64,000 bases of DNA from Candidatus Rickettsia kotlanii (GTDB lineage: Bacteria; Pseudomonadota; Alphaproteobacteria; Rickettsiales; Rickettsiaceae), in assembly GCA_030295365.1 (NCBI GenBank), contig AP027062.1, positions 268,001 through 332,000 on the forward strand, read 5' to 3'. Both the position numbers and the translations under genes were made by a program. How positions within the stretch are numbered: the first letter of the stretch is position 1; each line of letters opens with the position of its first letter. This document shows positions 43,424 through 52,643 of the stretch, one piece after another. The notes under the pieces were generated by a model that saw only the letters and a program-made list of their open reading frames with translations, made no database searches and had not been told where the DNA came from.

Positions 43424-44403
43424 ATATAAATAGCTACAGCACATTATTTATTTTTTCTTTTATATCCACCGCTATATTAACATATATATTAACTAAATAT
43501 CTTCCTACTATCGGTTTAGTTGATATACCAAGTAACCGTCGTTCTCATGATAAGATAACACCGCGCGGCGGCGGTCTTGCTATTGTAGTTGTTGTAATGA
43601 TTACTTTGAGCGGGTTTGAATATATAACGAGCAATAACTTTGTTAATTCAATAAAAATACTACCGTTATTATTGGCAATTGCTTCGATTTCCTTTTTAGA
43701 TGACTTAAAAGCCGTACCTATTCTAATTCGTTTAATAGTCCACTTAATTTGTGCAGCTTTTGCTATTTTTCTTTTTTCGCAGCTAAACTCTGTACATATA
43801 CTAATATATTCTATTTTAGTTATAGCTTTAAGCGGTTTTATTAATATATATAATTTTATGGACGGTATAGACGGTATGAGCTGTGTAGAATCTATCCATC
43901 TATCTAGCACTATGCTTATATTATGTTTTTTACAATTTCCGGCTATTAATAATCCATATTTTATAGCTAGTGTAAATGTTATTATTCTTGGTTGCTCTTG
44001 TGGTTTCTTAATATTTAATTGGCATCCGGCAAAAATATTTTTAGGAGACGTGGGAAGTATTAGTCTTGGATTCTTAACGGGTCTTTGTTTGCTTCTGCTT
44101 GCTCTTACAAGCACTAATTTATTTATAGCTTGTGCTATTGCTAGCTTATATTATGTCACTGATGCAGTGCTAACCATATTAATTCGGCTACTCAATAAAG
44201 AAAAAATTTGGCAGCCTCATTTAAAGCATTTTTTTCAAAAAGCAGTACAAAAAGGTAAATCTCATAAACAAGTAGTATCGATTATAGCAGTTTGTAATAT
44301 ATTTTTAATGATCATATCGGTTACATCTTTACATTTTCCCGTAATATCTATAATGCTTGCTTTAGCAGTCATAACTTTAACAGTGCAGAGTTTATTAAAA
44401 TGA
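43420..44403 (+). CDS. WecA/MraY-like polyprenyl-phosphate sugar transferase
   Basis: Glycosyltransferase family 4: integral membrane enzymes that move a sugar-1-phosphate from a UDP-sugar to undecaprenyl phosphate, starting O-antigen or cell-wall synthesis. The 327-residue protein has about ten hydrophobic segments and the key motifs PRGGGLAIVVVV, FLDDLKAVP (DD pair), NIYNFMDGIDGMS, and FLGDVGSISLG. The LPHxHHL-like end of the family appears as WQPHLKHFFQK. It is more like WecA (Rfe) than MraY. Its ATG overlaps the stop of the broken radC, and its own end overlaps the next gene by ATGA, so coupled translation is likely. The exact sugar is unknown. Confidence 0.85.
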   Translation: MNINSYSTLFIFSFISTAILTYILTKYLPTIGLVDIPSNRRSHDKITPRGGGLAIVVVVMITLSGFEYITSNNFVNSIKILPLLLAIASISFLDDLKAVPILIRLIVHLICAAFAIFLFSQLNSVHILIYSILVIALSGFINIYNFMDGIDGMSCVESIHLSSTMLILCFLQFPAINNPYFIASVNVIILGCSCGFLIFNWHPAKIFLGDVGSISLGFLTGLCLLLLALTSTNLFIACAIASLYYVTDAVLTILIRLLNKEKIWQPHLKHFFQKAVQKGKSHKQVVSIIAVCNIFLMIISVTSLHFPVISIMLALAVITLTVQSLLK

Positions 44404-44723
44404 AGCTAATTAAAGAGGATATCGATAAAATAGTTAGACGTATATTTGCAAAACAACATCCATTGCTGCCTGAAATCATGATTAACTGGAATAAAATAGT
44501 CGGGTTTAACTTCAGCACTAAAGCATTACCTTTAAAAATCACCACCTATACTTATAAAAAACAAAAGATTAATACGCTGTTTATACAAGCTGAAGATAAT
44601 GCTACTGCAGCAAAATTACCTTATTATCAAGATATTATTCTAGAACGTATTAAAATTTATTTAGGCTTTGCAGCAATACATAAAATGAACGTAACGTTTT
44701 ATAAAGGGAAAAAGAGTCTTTAG
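44400..44723 (+). CDS. DUF721 family protein (DciA-like)
   Basis: A 107-residue protein of the DUF721 family. Some members (DciA) load the replicative helicase. Visible features are the conserved start IVRRIFAKQHPLLPEIMINW, a WNKIVG motif, and the phrase NTLFIQAEDNATAAKLPYYQ, ILERIKIYLGFAAI. It overlaps the transferase gene by ATGA. The C-terminal helicase-binding role cannot be judged from sequence, so the function is inferred from the family only. Confidence 0.7.
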   Translation: MKLIKEDIDKIVRRIFAKQHPLLPEIMINWNKIVGFNFSTKALPLKITTYTYKKQKINTLFIQAEDNATAAKLPYYQDIILERIKIYLGFAAIHKMNVTFYKGKKSL

Positions 44724-44808
44724 ATTAAAAGTTTGTTTGCATGAATATCAATGCCATCTCTACTATAACTCTGCAAACTTGTAAGTGTTGTTGCCTGGCT
44801 CAGTTTAT

Positions 44809-45046
44809 GTCATTCCCGCGGAAGCGGGAATCCAGAAAAATAACTTCAATATTGATATAGAAGTTACATATTTGGTAAACTAAACGTATAAAAAACTTGT
44901 TTTTTTATGTTTTACTGGATTGCTTCGTCAATTACTTCGTAATTTTCCTCGCAATGACGAAAAAGCTGAATCATGCGATAATACCTTGCAGTCGCTTAGC
45001 TCATGACGTCTCAGTATCCACGTAGACAATATCAAGGCACACAAAC
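44809..45046. repeat. Composite repeat region
   Basis: It holds an arm GTCATTCCCGCGGAAGCGGG at 44809, a half element TTCGTCAATTACTTCGTAAT then CCTCGCAATGAC at 44924-44957, and worn pieces to 45046. The 44724-45109 gap contains this and a terminator, and no gene that I can see. Confidence 0.65.
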
Positions 45047-45080
45047 AAAAAAAGGAGTCTTTTAATAAAGACTCCTTTTT
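45047..45080 (-). terminator. Intrinsic terminator of the first Adr gene
   Basis: Stem AAAGGAGTCTTT / AAAGACTCCTTT with loop TAAT, flanked by runs of A and T. It is 30 bp after the stop of the minus-strand gene at 45110. Confidence 0.9.
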
Positions 45081-45109
45081 CGTATTAATAACTTGTAAAA
45101 AGAGACTAA

Positions 45110-45838
45110 TTACATATCAAATCTTAATCCTGCCATTAAGTTATGACCTTTATAACGAGTTCCGCCAAATTTAACTTTATTCCCGTTAATAGTTTTGGTG
45201 GTATTTTTTGTTTTACCGTAATCTCTCCAGCTATAAACTAGTTCAGCTTTTACACCTTGCGCAACTTCAAATGAATTTCCTAAAGATAATTGATAAGCAA
45301 AGTTAGTTTTGTTTTTAGTAGTACCGTTGAAAGTGTTAGTTACACCACCTTTAATATCTTTAGTGTTAATTTTTTCCTTTACAAAAGCAGCACCAACACC
45401 TGCACCTGCAAATACTTTAAACATGCTTAAATCGACGAAATCAACATAACCGTTAAGTAATAAACTTACAATAGTAGGCTTATTTTTTACTGAGAAAGAA
45501 CCACCGTATGGATAAGTTTTTGATTTCTTTAAATGACTACTTGCTACCGTTCCAATTGTTAAATCAGTTCTTAGATTATCCATGATATAGTAACCCATAC
45601 CGATCTCACCTGAAAATCCTGTATTAGACTTTAACTTAAACTCTGCTCCTTTAGGTTTTGTTTTGTTAAAAATCATACTGCCGGCATTAAGTTTTAAATA
45701 CCATTGATTTTCCACAGATGATGACATCGATGAATTAGTAGATGAATCTACAGAAGAATTCATATCGCAATCAGCAAACGAAAGACTGGAAGTTAAAAGT
45801 ACTGTGCTTGCAGCTGCTATTAAAAGTAATTTTTTCAT
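45110..45838 (-). CDS. adr1: Adr1-like surface beta-barrel protein
   Basis: A 242-residue outer-membrane beta-barrel with a signal peptide (LLLIAAASTVLLTSSLSFA). Its Ser/Asn-rich mature N-terminus is absent from the neighbour at 46064. The barrel has alternating strands (FSGEIGMGYYIMDNLRTDL, FKVFAGAGVGAAFVKEK) and the C-terminal aromatic-type ending NLMAGLRFDM. Rickettsial Adr1 and Adr2 are tandem adhesins; Adr2 is known to bind vitronectin. I assign 1 and 2 by gene order, so the numbers could be swapped. It has its own intrinsic terminator. A separate palindromic repeat lies between it and adr2. Confidence 0.78.
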   Translation of the reverse strand: MKKLLLIAAASTVLLTSSLSFADCDMNSSVDSSTNSSMSSSVENQWYLKLNAGSMIFNKTKPKGAEFKLKSNTGFSGEIGMGYYIMDNLRTDLTIGTVASSHLKKSKTYPYGGSFSVKNKPTIVSLLLNGYVDFVDLSMFKVFAGAGVGAAFVKEKINTKDIKGGVTNTFNGTTKNKTNFAYQLSLGNSFEVAQGVKAELVYSWRDYGKTKNTTKTINGNKVKFGGTRYKGHNLMAGLRFDM

Positions 45839-45973
45839 ATTGTTAAATTTTTCCTTTAAATTTTATTAGTTGTTAGTAAAGACGATATTAGATAATAATT
45901 TTACAATTTTTACCTAAATTCGATAAAAAATAGTTTTAAATAACATTTCTGAGTTGTCATCTAATGTCACTCT

Positions 45974-46020
45974 GTGGCTTAACCACGATATCTAGAAACT
46001 AGATCCCATGGTTAAGCCAC
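45974..46020. repeat. Dispersed hairpin repeat between the two Adr genes
   Basis: GTGGCTTAACCA and its inverse TGGTTAAGCCAC flank TATCTAG/CTAGAT around an AAA loop. It is a TGTCATCC-type repeat and may act as a terminator for adr2. Confidence 0.7.
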
Positions 46021-46063
46021 GGTATGATATTAGGTTATTACCTAAAACTATTAATCTTGTTCA

Positions 46064-46747
46064 TTATATATCAAATCTTATACCAGCTGTTAAGTTGTGG
46101 CTTTGATAATGTATACCACCGGTTGGTATACTTGTTCCTTGGTGAATTATATTCTTACTTTTTGTTCTACCATCATCTATCCAGCTATAATCTAGTTCTA
46201 CTTTAACACCGTCGGCAATTTGTGCAGAAGTACCTAAAGTTAGCTTGTAAGAAATATTAGTTCTGTTTTTAGTGTTAGACGAAAGACCAGTTATCCCATT
46301 ATATGTAATTTTTTCTTTCACTAATACAGGACCGACACCGGCACCAGCAAAAACATCGAACATATCAAAATTAGTTAAATCTACATAACCGTTAATAAGT
46401 AAACGTGTAATAGTAGGTTTATGGCTTGCTGAAACATTAGTACCGGTAAAAGGTGCATTAGTCGCAGCTCCGGATTTCTTTAACTTTCCACGGATTATAG
46501 TACCTAAAGTTAAATCGGCTCTAAAGTTTTCAGAAATATAATAACCGATACCTAAATCAACTGGAACAGTTGTATTAGATTTTAATTTAACACCGGTTGC
46601 CTTATCTTTTTCTTCATTAAATATTGCTGCACCGGTATCTATTCTTAAATACCACTCATTATCCATGCCCTCGGCAAATGATACGCTAGAAGATAAAATT
46701 GTTGCACTTGTAGCAGCTATTAAAAGTAATTTTTTCATGATTAGCAC
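46064..46747 (-). CDS. adr2: Adr2-like surface beta-barrel protein
   Basis: A paralogue of the protein at 45110, with the same signal peptide style (LLLIAATSATILSSSVSFA) and barrel plan (DLGIGYYISENFRADLTLGT, DVFAGAGVGPVLVKEK, ending HNLTAGIRFDI). The translation can be read from MLIMKKLLL; the more likely start is MKKLLLI at 46738, which follows an AGGTGCT sequence. Unlike its paralogue it lacks the Ser-rich stretch after the signal. As noted there, 1/2 numbering rests on order. A role in host-cell adhesion and serum resistance is known for the family, not shown here. Confidence 0.78.
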   Translation of the reverse strand: MLIMKKLLLIAATSATILSSSVSFAEGMDNEWYLRIDTGAAIFNEEKDKATGVKLKSNTTVPVDLGIGYYISENFRADLTLGTIIRGKLKKSGAATNAPFTGTNVSASHKPTITRLLINGYVDLTNFDMFDVFAGAGVGPVLVKEKITYNGITGLSSNTKNRTNISYKLTLGTSAQIADGVKVELDYSWIDDGRTKSKNIIHQGTSIPTGGIHYQSHNLTAGIRFDI

Positions 46748-46948
46748 CTCAAATTAAATAATTAAACATTATCTTAATGGCATATATAACATATTATATT
46801 TTTTAGTTCTATATTTAATCGGTAATTAGATTCATATAATAAAGCTTTTATTAAGCTTTGTGACAAAATAAACACATATAGACATATAATGTTATTTTAG
46901 GTTCCATGAAGATTCCTAAAAGATTTAATTTTGGCTATTTTTTGCTAC

Positions 46949-47002
46949 AAATTATAAGTTTTTTTTTTGAAATAGGCTTACTTCAAAAAACTTATAATTT
47001 TC
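46949..47002 (-). terminator. Possible AT-rich hairpin after fdxA
   Basis: AAATTATAAG...CTTATAATTT arms with long T and A runs inside, 27 bp after the fdxA stop. The stem is AT-rich and not followed by a clean T-run, so the terminator call is tentative. Confidence 0.4.
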
Positions 47003-47028
47003 ACTTCAAAATATCTCACAATAACCAA

Positions 47029-47379
47029 TCAATTAGAAATCTTCATAGAACCTATGTATTTATTAAACTTATCTTTCTCATCTTTAAATTTATCGGCATC
47101 AGGCAAAGCAGGTTTTTTTTTGGTAATATTTTTCCATCCTTTATTTTCTATAAAATCTTTTGCACGTTCTACCCATTGTATTAACTCCGGTGATTCAGGT
47201 TTAATAGCACCTACAGGACAATCAGGAACACAAACGCCGCAATCTATACATTCATCAGGGTTAATGACTAACATAAAATCATCTTCCCTTTCACCTTCAT
47301 AAAAACAATCCACAGGACATACTTCAACACAATCGGTATATTTACATTTTACGCATTCATCGGTTACAACATAAGTCAT
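47029..47379 (-). CDS. fdxA: Seven-iron ferredoxin FdxA
   Basis: A small electron carrier with one [3Fe-4S] and one [4Fe-4S] cluster. The 116-residue protein has the N-terminal cluster motif [17 protein letters not shown] and a second motif [16 protein letters not shown], then a C-terminal extension [20 protein letters not shown] typical of the alphaproteobacterial form. Its start is 4 bp after the ccmC stop on the same strand, so it is likely in the tadA-ccmC-fdxA string. Partner enzymes are not in the window. Confidence 0.97.
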   Translation of the reverse strand: MTYVVTDECVKCKYTDCVEVCPVDCFYEGEREDDFMLVINPDECIDCGVCVPDCPVGAIKPESPELIQWVERAKDFIENKGWKNITKKKPALPDADKFKDEKDKFNKYIGSMKISN

Positions 47380-47383
47380 TTTA

Positions 47384-48076
47384 TTATCTGTTTTTGATTT
47401 TGTCGATTAATATAGAAGTTCTTAAAAGTAATACTAATAGAAAATATAATATAAAACTAATAAACATGATAATTAAAGGCTTTAGCATTGAAAAGTGAAT
47501 AGTTGGACTCCCTAGCCTTAAAACACTAGCAGGCTGATGCAGGCTATACCAAATATTTACCGAGAATTTTACTATCGGTATGTTAATCAGTCCGATAAGA
47601 GCAATAATAGAAGAAGGATTTTGTGCCTTTCTTATATTATCCGCACTATTCACTATAATAATATAGCTTAAATATAATAAAAATAATATGAGCATGGAGG
47701 TAAGCCTTGCATCCCAAACCCACCATGTCCCCCATATAGGTTTTCCCCATAAAGAACCTGTTACTAAACTAATCAAAGTAAAAGTAGCCCCAACATAACT
47801 AGAAGCTACAGCTAACAAATAGCTAATAGTAGTTTTCCATACTAAATAGCTAAAGCTGCATGCTGCCATGAAAACATAAACACCAAGAGCCATCCAAGAG
47901 GCAGGGACATGAACATACATAATGCGTACAAAATCACCTTGCTGATAATCTAGCGGCGAAACTATGAGGGCTAAATAAAGACCTATAATCATCATTACGC
48001 AAGTAGATATAGCTAATATAGGTATTATAACCTTTGATAATTTATTAAAATAATATGGGGTTAATAGTTTTAGCAT
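47384..48076 (-). CDS. ccmC: Haem exporter/cytochrome c maturation protein CcmC
   Basis: CcmC presents haem to the chaperone CcmE for cytochrome c assembly. The 230-residue protein has six hydrophobic segments and the signature tryptophan-rich loop [14 protein letters not shown], plus periplasmic histidines in [11 protein letters not shown] and [12 protein letters not shown], the expected haem ligands. Length and order fit CcmC rather than CcmF. It sits between tadA (34 bp upstream) and fdxA (4 bp downstream). The other ccm genes are not in the window. Confidence 0.95.
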   Translation of the reverse strand: MLKLLTPYYFNKLSKVIIPILAISTCVMMIIGLYLALIVSPLDYQQGDFVRIMYVHVPASWMALGVYVFMAACSFSYLVWKTTISYLLAVASSYVGATFTLISLVTGSLWGKPIWGTWWVWDARLTSMLILFLLYLSYIIIVNSADNIRKAQNPSSIIALIGLINIPIVKFSVNIWYSLHQPASVLRLGSPTIHFSMLKPLIIMFISFILYFLLVLLLRTSILIDKIKNR

Positions 48077-48111
48077 GTTTTCTTACTTCTTTATGTTATT
48101 CTTGCAATCCT

Positions 48112-48573
48112 CTATGTCATCCTGTGACTAGAAATAACAGTTCTTATCCTCTTAAAAAACTCTTTCATTAATAGCCCCGAATCTTTGGCGAGAATTTCGC
48201 TATATATTTCCGGTCTATGAAAACAAGCACTACTGTTAAAATATCGCAAATTACTTTCGACTGCTCCGTGCTTGGAATCAGAAGCCCCGTAAAATAAACG
48301 TTTTAACCTGCTATGAGCTATAGCTGCCGCACACATAGCACAAGGTTCTAAAGTAACATAAATATCATAATCATTTAAATTTTTAGAAGATATAAGATTA
48401 CATGCTTCATTAATAGCAATAATTTCAGCATGATAAAGAGCGTTATTTTTTTCTTCCGTATTGTTATGGGTACTAGCAATAATTTTCTGATTTAACCTAT
48501 CTACAATTACCGCTCCGACTGGGACTTCATTTTTATCAAAAGCAATCTTGGCTTGTTTTAAAGCTTGCTGCAT
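48112..48573 (-). CDS. tadA: tRNA-specific adenosine deaminase TadA
   Basis: TadA makes inosine at position 34 of tRNA-Arg(ACG). The zinc-site motifs are [10 protein letters not shown] and [18 protein letters not shown] take the ATG at 48573, because the family N-terminus [20 protein letters not shown] begins there; a GTG at 48618 gives a longer form that overlaps fieF. Codons for the last residues (SSHRMT and stop) lie in an arm of a dispersed repeat (CTAGTCACAGGATGACATAG), so the C-terminal tail is repeat-derived. The catalytic Glu in HAEI is intact. No Shine-Dalgarno sequence settles the start. Confidence 0.92.
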   Translation of the reverse strand: MQQALKQAKIAFDKNEVPVGAVIVDRLNQKIIASTHNNTEEKNNALYHAEIIAINEACNLISSKNLNDYDIYVTLEPCAMCAAAIAHSRLKRLFYGASDSKHGAVESNLRYFNSSACFHRPEIYSEILAKDSGLLMKEFFKRIRTVISSHRMT

Positions 48574-48598
48574 GAAAAAATTATTAAAATTAGCTTCT

Positions 48599-49504
48599 TT
48601 ATCTAACAATATATTCACGGTAATTTACGTATTCTTCAATTCCAAAAGGATCTTGGTGGATAATTATTTCAGCCTCCGGAAACTCCTGCAATATTTCAAA
48701 AGCAATCTCATCGCTAATTTTATGAGCATTATAAAGCGACATATTGCCATCCATTTCCAGATGGCACTGGATAAAAGCTTTTTGACCAGCATATCTAGTT
48801 TTCATTTCGTGCATACCTTTTGCCCCTAAATGGTTATTAACTATCGAGATAATTTTTTGTCTATCTTGTTCGGGTAATTCATGATCTACTAAATTTTTAA
48901 ATGCCTTGTTAAATAAAGAATAAGAATAGTGAAATACATATAACGAAATAACTACACCAAATAATGGGTCAACAAACCAAAAATAATCACTTAAATTTAT
49001 AGAGATAATTACTATAATATTAGTTAGTAAGTCCGTGAAATAATGAAGCTTATCGGCTTTTACTATTTCCGACCCTGTTTTTTTAATTACATAAGTTTGG
49101 TAAAGCACTAAAATAATTGTTAAGAATATACATATATACATTACAGTAGTACCACCGCTAATATTCTCCGGTTTTGTTTTTTCAAATAAAGATTTAACCG
49201 AAGAAAAGCCTACAAAAAAAGCTGAAGCAAAGAAAAATATCGATTGAGAAAAAATTGTTAAATCCTGCATTTTTTCATACCCGAATCGATGATGATGATC
49301 CGGTGGTTGCAGGGCAAATCTTAAAGCTATTAGATTAATAAAGGAGGAAGTTATATCAAGCATTGAATCAATTAAAGAAGCAAGGATTGATTGCGAATCG
49401 GTAACAACCCAAGCATATAATTTTATACTTAAAATAATTAATGCCGTAGTAACCGATAAATAAGATACCGATTTTATTAACCGATTACGGCTATTAGTAT
49501 CCAT
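48599..49504 (-). CDS. fieF: Cation diffusion facilitator (FieF-type)
   Basis: A CDF transporter that exports Fe2+/Zn2+ in exchange for protons. It has about six membrane segments. Metal-site residues are DSMLDI in the second helix and HYFTDLLTN in the fifth, and the His/Asp-rich loop [10 protein letters not shown] cytoplasmic C-terminal domain ends with [11 protein letters not shown]. The ATG at 49504 has GGAAGG seven bases upstream and is a better start than the TTG at 49519, which overlaps that site. It overlaps the longer tadA form; the two are close on the same strand. Substrate is inferred from the family. Confidence 0.93.
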   Translation of the reverse strand: MDTNSRNRLIKSVSYLSVTTALIILSIKLYAWVVTDSQSILASLIDSMLDITSSFINLIALRFALQPPDHHHRFGYEKMQDLTIFSQSIFFFASAFFVGFSSVKSLFEKTKPENISGGTTVMYICIFLTIILVLYQTYVIKKTGSEIVKADKLHYFTDLLTNIIVIISINLSDYFWFVDPLFGVVISLYVFHYSYSLFNKAFKNLVDHELPEQDRQKIISIVNNHLGAKGMHEMKTRYAGQKAFIQCHLEMDGNMSLYNAHKISDEIAFEILQEFPEAEIIIHQDPFGIEEYVNYREYIVR

Positions 49505-49632
49505 GACAAATCCTTCCAATTTATTTTTTGTAGTTTAACAAAGAAAATATAAAATTCAATTATAATGAGGTTCCGTGAACAAAATTAAAAATACAAATAA
49601 TTTAAATTATGTTTACAGAATCTAGTTTTAGC

Positions 49633-49659
49633 TTTACAAAATTCTAAAAACCATATACT
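49633..49659 (+). promoter_or_regulatory. Promoter of the 17 kDa antigen gene
   Basis: TTTACA (-35) and TATACT (-10) are separated by 15 bp, 33 bp upstream of the start codon at 49692. GAGAG gives a ribosome-binding site 7 bp before the ATG. Confidence 0.6.
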
Positions 49660-49691
49660 TATTAATTATATATTAATTTAGAGAGAATTAT

Positions 49692-50171
49692 ATGAAACTA
49701 TTATCTAAAATTATGATTATAGCTCTTGCAGCTTCTATGTTACAAGCCTGTAACGGTCCGGGCGGTATGAATAAACAAGGTACAGGAACACTTCTTGGCA
49801 GTGCTGGTGGCGCATTACTTGGTTCTCAATTCGGTAAGGGCAAAGGACAGCTTGTTGGAGTAGGTGTAGGTGCATTACTTGGAGCAGTTCTTGGTGGACA
49901 AATCGGTGCAGGTATGGATGAGCAGGATAGAAGACTTGTAGAGCTTACCTCACAAAAAGCTTTAGAAACAGCTCCTAGCGGTAGTAACGTAGAATGGCGT
50001 AATCCGGATAACGGCAATTACGGTTACGTAACACCTAATAAAACTTATAGAAATAGCACTGGTCAATATTGCCGTGAGTACACTCAAACAGTTGTAATAG
50101 GCGGAAAACAACAAAAAGCATACGGTAATGCATGCCGCCAACCTGACGGACAATGGCAAGTTGTAAATTGA
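49692..50171 (+). CDS. omp: 17 kDa surface lipoprotein antigen
   Basis: The rickettsial 17 kDa antigen is an outer-membrane lipoprotein used as a genus marker. The 159-residue protein has a lipoprotein signal ([12 protein letters not shown], with lipobox LQAC at residue 20). A glycine-zipper region ([35 protein letters not shown]) and a C-terminal region with paired cysteines ([20 protein letters not shown] then NAC) follow. The upstream promoter and ribosome-binding site are good. It ends before a dispersed repeat at 50183. The gene is intact and on the plus strand, divergent from fieF. Confidence 0.98.
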   Translation: MKLLSKIMIIALAASMLQACNGPGGMNKQGTGTLLGSAGGALLGSQFGKGKGQLVGVGVGALLGAVLGGQIGAGMDEQDRRLVELTSQKALETAPSGSNVEWRNPDNGNYGYVTPNKTYRNSTGQYCREYTQTVVIGGKQQKAYGNACRQPDGQWQVVN

Positions 50172-50182
50172 TAGACAAAACA

Positions 50183-50266
50183 TCATTGCGAGAAAATTTA
50201 CGAAGCAATCTCAGGAGTTTTATTATTTCATGAGATTGCCACGCAGCGTATGGCTTTCGCAATGAC
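50183..50266. repeat. Dispersed palindromic repeat (GTCATTGC family)
   Basis: Left end ATCATTGCGAG, right end CTTTCGCAATGAC. The inner CATGAGATTGCCACGCAGCG matches other copies. It follows the 17 kDa antigen gene. Confidence 0.8.
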
Positions 50267-50287
50267 GTTATACAACCTATGATTTTC

Positions 50288-50715
50288 ATGATAACAAGTA
50301 CGGCATTTAAACATAATGATCGCATTCCTGATAGATTTAATTGTAAAGGACAAAATGTTTCACCGCATCTAGAATGGAGTAATGCTCCTTCAGATACTAA
50401 ATCTTTTGCACTTAATAATGGATAATCCGGATGCACCGATAGAAATCACACTACCACACGGTATATGGGATCATTGGATAATGTTTCCGCTTCTATTACT
50501 AAGTTTTCAGAAGGACAAATAGATAGTAGTATTAAATTAAAATAATAGCTGGCAAGAAAAATGCCGGCAAACCTCATCATTATTTTTTTAAACTATATGC
50601 TCTAAATGATTATCTTGAGCTTGATGAGAATGCTAGCAAGCAAGATTTAGTATTAGCCCTGCAAAAACATTTACTTGCCGAGGCAGAACTAATTGGCATT
50701 TATTCTATTTTATGA
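50288..50715 (+). pseudogene. Broken PEBP/YbhB family gene
   Basis: Raf-kinase-inhibitor-like proteins of the PEBP family bind small anionic ligands. The plus strand reads MITSTAFKHNDRIPDRFNCK and GQNVSPHLEWSNAPSDTKSF. After a frameshift near 50410 it continues MDNPDAPIE and HGIWDHWIMF. A later frame gives KPHHYFFKLYALNDYLEL and a tail ending LIGIYSIL. The D-x-DAP and HYFFKLYALD-like blocks are family hallmarks. At least three frame breaks are visible. It sits between the 17 kDa gene and znuC. Confidence 0.72.
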
Positions 50716-50736
50716 ATGCTATTTATTGCCCACTGT

Positions 50737-50843
50737 GTCATCCCGTAGCTTGACCACGGGGTCTAGAAAAATAACTTAAAACATTAATACATTAATAACT
50801 TTAGTATTTATTACTGGATCCTGTGGTCGAGCCACAGGATGAC
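50737..50843. repeat. Dispersed palindromic repeat (GTCATCCC family) before znuC
   Basis: Arms GTCATCCCGTAGCTTGACCA and its inverse ending GAGCCACAGGATGAC, about 107 bp, 17 bp before the znuC start. Confidence 0.85.
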
Positions 50844-50859
50844 AGAAGTGAACTGACAC

Positions 50860-51561
50860 ATGCAAAAACCTATAATCGAGTTTCGTAACGTATCTAAAAA
50901 ATTCGGTAATAAATTGCCGATAAATAACGTTAGTTTCACTGTCAAAAAAAATAATATCACTACTTTAATCGGACCTAACGGTGCAGGTAAAACTACCATA
51001 GTACGATTAATGCTTAGACTTGAAAAACCTACAAGCGGCGAGATTATAATTGATCCCAAACTAAAAATTGGATATGTACCGCAAAAATTCGGATTACCCC
51101 CTGATTTACCTATTACAGTAAAAAAATTTTTAGAGTTGTTAGCACTAAGTAATTTTAATAACAATATTAAAGAGATTAACTCATTTATTGATTTGGAACA
51201 TATAAAAGATCAAGAAATTTCTAAGCTCTCAGGAGGGCAGTTTCAAAAAGTAGTTCTTGCATGTTCAATAGTTAATAATCCCGACTTAATTATTTTAGAT
51301 GAACCGTTACAGTCTTTAGACGTAACAAGCCAACAAGAATTTTATCAGCTTATTAATTTGATTCGTAAAAAACTAAATATTACGGTTTTTATGATTTCTC
51401 ATGATTTATTTACCATAATAAAAAACTCTGATCAAGTGATATACTTAAACGGTCACATATGTTGCAGCGGAATACCAAATGAAATAACTCCTAACTCTGA
51501 ATTCTCAAATGCACTTTCTGCTCTAGGCTTCTATACCCACCACCATGACCATAAGCATTAG
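50860..51561 (+). CDS. znuC: ABC transporter ATP-binding protein, ZnuC-like
   Basis: The ATPase of a zinc/manganese uptake ABC transporter. The 233-residue protein has Walker [15 protein letters not shown], the signature [12 protein letters not shown], Walker [14 protein letters not shown], and a switch histidine in FMISHDL. The C-terminus ends with HHHDHKH, a His-rich tail able to bind metal, which supports a zinc role. No permease or binding-protein gene is adjacent, so it must work with components encoded elsewhere. Its stop codon overlaps the left arm of a small inverted-end element (51559). Confidence 0.88.
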   Translation: MQKPIIEFRNVSKKFGNKLPINNVSFTVKKNNITTLIGPNGAGKTTIVRLMLRLEKPTSGEIIIDPKLKIGYVPQKFGLPPDLPITVKKFLELLALSNFNNNIKEINSFIDLEHIKDQEISKLSGGQFQKVVLACSIVNNPDLIILDEPLQSLDVTSQQEFYQLINLIRKKLNITVFMISHDLFTIIKNSDQVIYLNGHICCSGIPNEITPNSEFSNALSALGFYTHHHDHKH

Positions 51562-51629
51562 AATTCTTGCATAACTTATTTGTCTCCAAAAGGATCTCTC
51601 CTTATTAGCTATGTTATGCAAGAATTCTA
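51559..51629. mobile_element. Small element with 17 bp perfect inverted ends
   Basis: TAGAATTCTTGCATAAC and GTTATGCAAGAATTCTA are perfect inverted arms around 37 bp. They share the TTCTTGCATAAC core with the element at 11356-11493. The znuC stop codon is in the left arm. It may be a solo element or an excision scar, and the hairpin may also act as a terminator. Confidence 0.6.
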
Positions 51630-51657
51630 TTATACTTGAATTGTATTCCACGCTCAC

Positions 51658-52600
51658 CTAAGCTTGTTCTATAGCATCACCTATCACCTCTACTTTTAAT
51701 GCATTGTGATCCATATTATCAAACTGAGTTAAATCATTTTCATTGGTATTACCTGATTCTTGTTGGCCTGTTATCACATTAGACAATTCTTTCGTAGTGA
51801 GCCTGGCCTTAGATAAGCTTTTTACCTTATAACTATTTTCAATAAAGAGTTTCTGCTGACCTACTGCCATAGCAAATAATTTTTTTATACTAACACCGGC
51901 GTCAGTCAAATTTTTTATATTTTATATTATAGTCGTTTTCAACAAAGAATTCTTGTTTATCGTTTTCTATATTCGCAATTTGTGCAAAAGTAAAACCTAT
52001 GTTAAGCAACGATATTTCCTCTTCTGTTAAATCTCGGTTAATTTGCTGTAGTAATTTACTATCAGTTTTTAGCTCTTTAATAGTAGAATATTGATTAACC
52101 TGGCTATTAGTATTTTTTCCTAAGTTTAATTCTATTGTTGGTACTTCTCTTGTAATAGGATAAACATTTGTTGCATCGTCATATATAAATCTTGCTCCAT
52201 TGGTTTTGGATGAAGTATAGTGTTTATATCAAGTTTAGAAGTTTGTCCGCCACATCCTACATATAAATTTAATGCTTGTTCTTGTAATACTTCTCTCAAT
52301 TTATTTATTATAGGTACAAATAATAATTTATCTTCCTTCCCTAAATGCTCAAATGAATCTAGTACCATAGCAGTATAGCAGTGGCTTTTTCATTCTCTTT
52401 TCCCTCTCCAGCAAGCCAAGCATATGACTAAGCTCTTATATTTCCTTTATCATCCGTAATTATATAAAAACTAGCATTTGCTTCACTCACACTGTCTAAA
52501 ACACATCTTTCGGAATCATATCCTATAAATTGGCAAGAATTATTAAATTTACCAAGCATAAAACCTTTCATATCATCGGCAGGTAATATTTAGAAATACA
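51658..52600 (-). pseudogene. Degraded unknown rickettsial gene
   Basis: I do not recognise it. Minus-strand pieces read in order: MKGFMLGKFNNSCQF then IGYDSERCVLDSVSEANASF, an in-frame TAG after KGNIRA, then SYAWLAGEGKENEKAT. A 78-codon open piece at 52132-52368 (VLDSFEHLGKEDKLLFVPII, LYVGCGGQTSKLDI) follows, then EVPTIELNLGKNTNSQ, and finally an 83-codon open piece at 51658-51909 (KLFAMAVGQQKLFIEN). Frameshifts join them. The order and size suggest a protein of about 300 residues, cytosolic, with no signal or membrane segment. It is broken. Confidence 0.5.
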
Positions 52601-52643
52601 TCAAATAGCAAATTATATAGAGTAACTTACTATTTATATTAGA

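Noticed and set aside
46906-47302. Plus-strand frames over fdxA
   Set aside because: Antisense to a clear ferredoxin gene and partly in the AT-rich hairpin.
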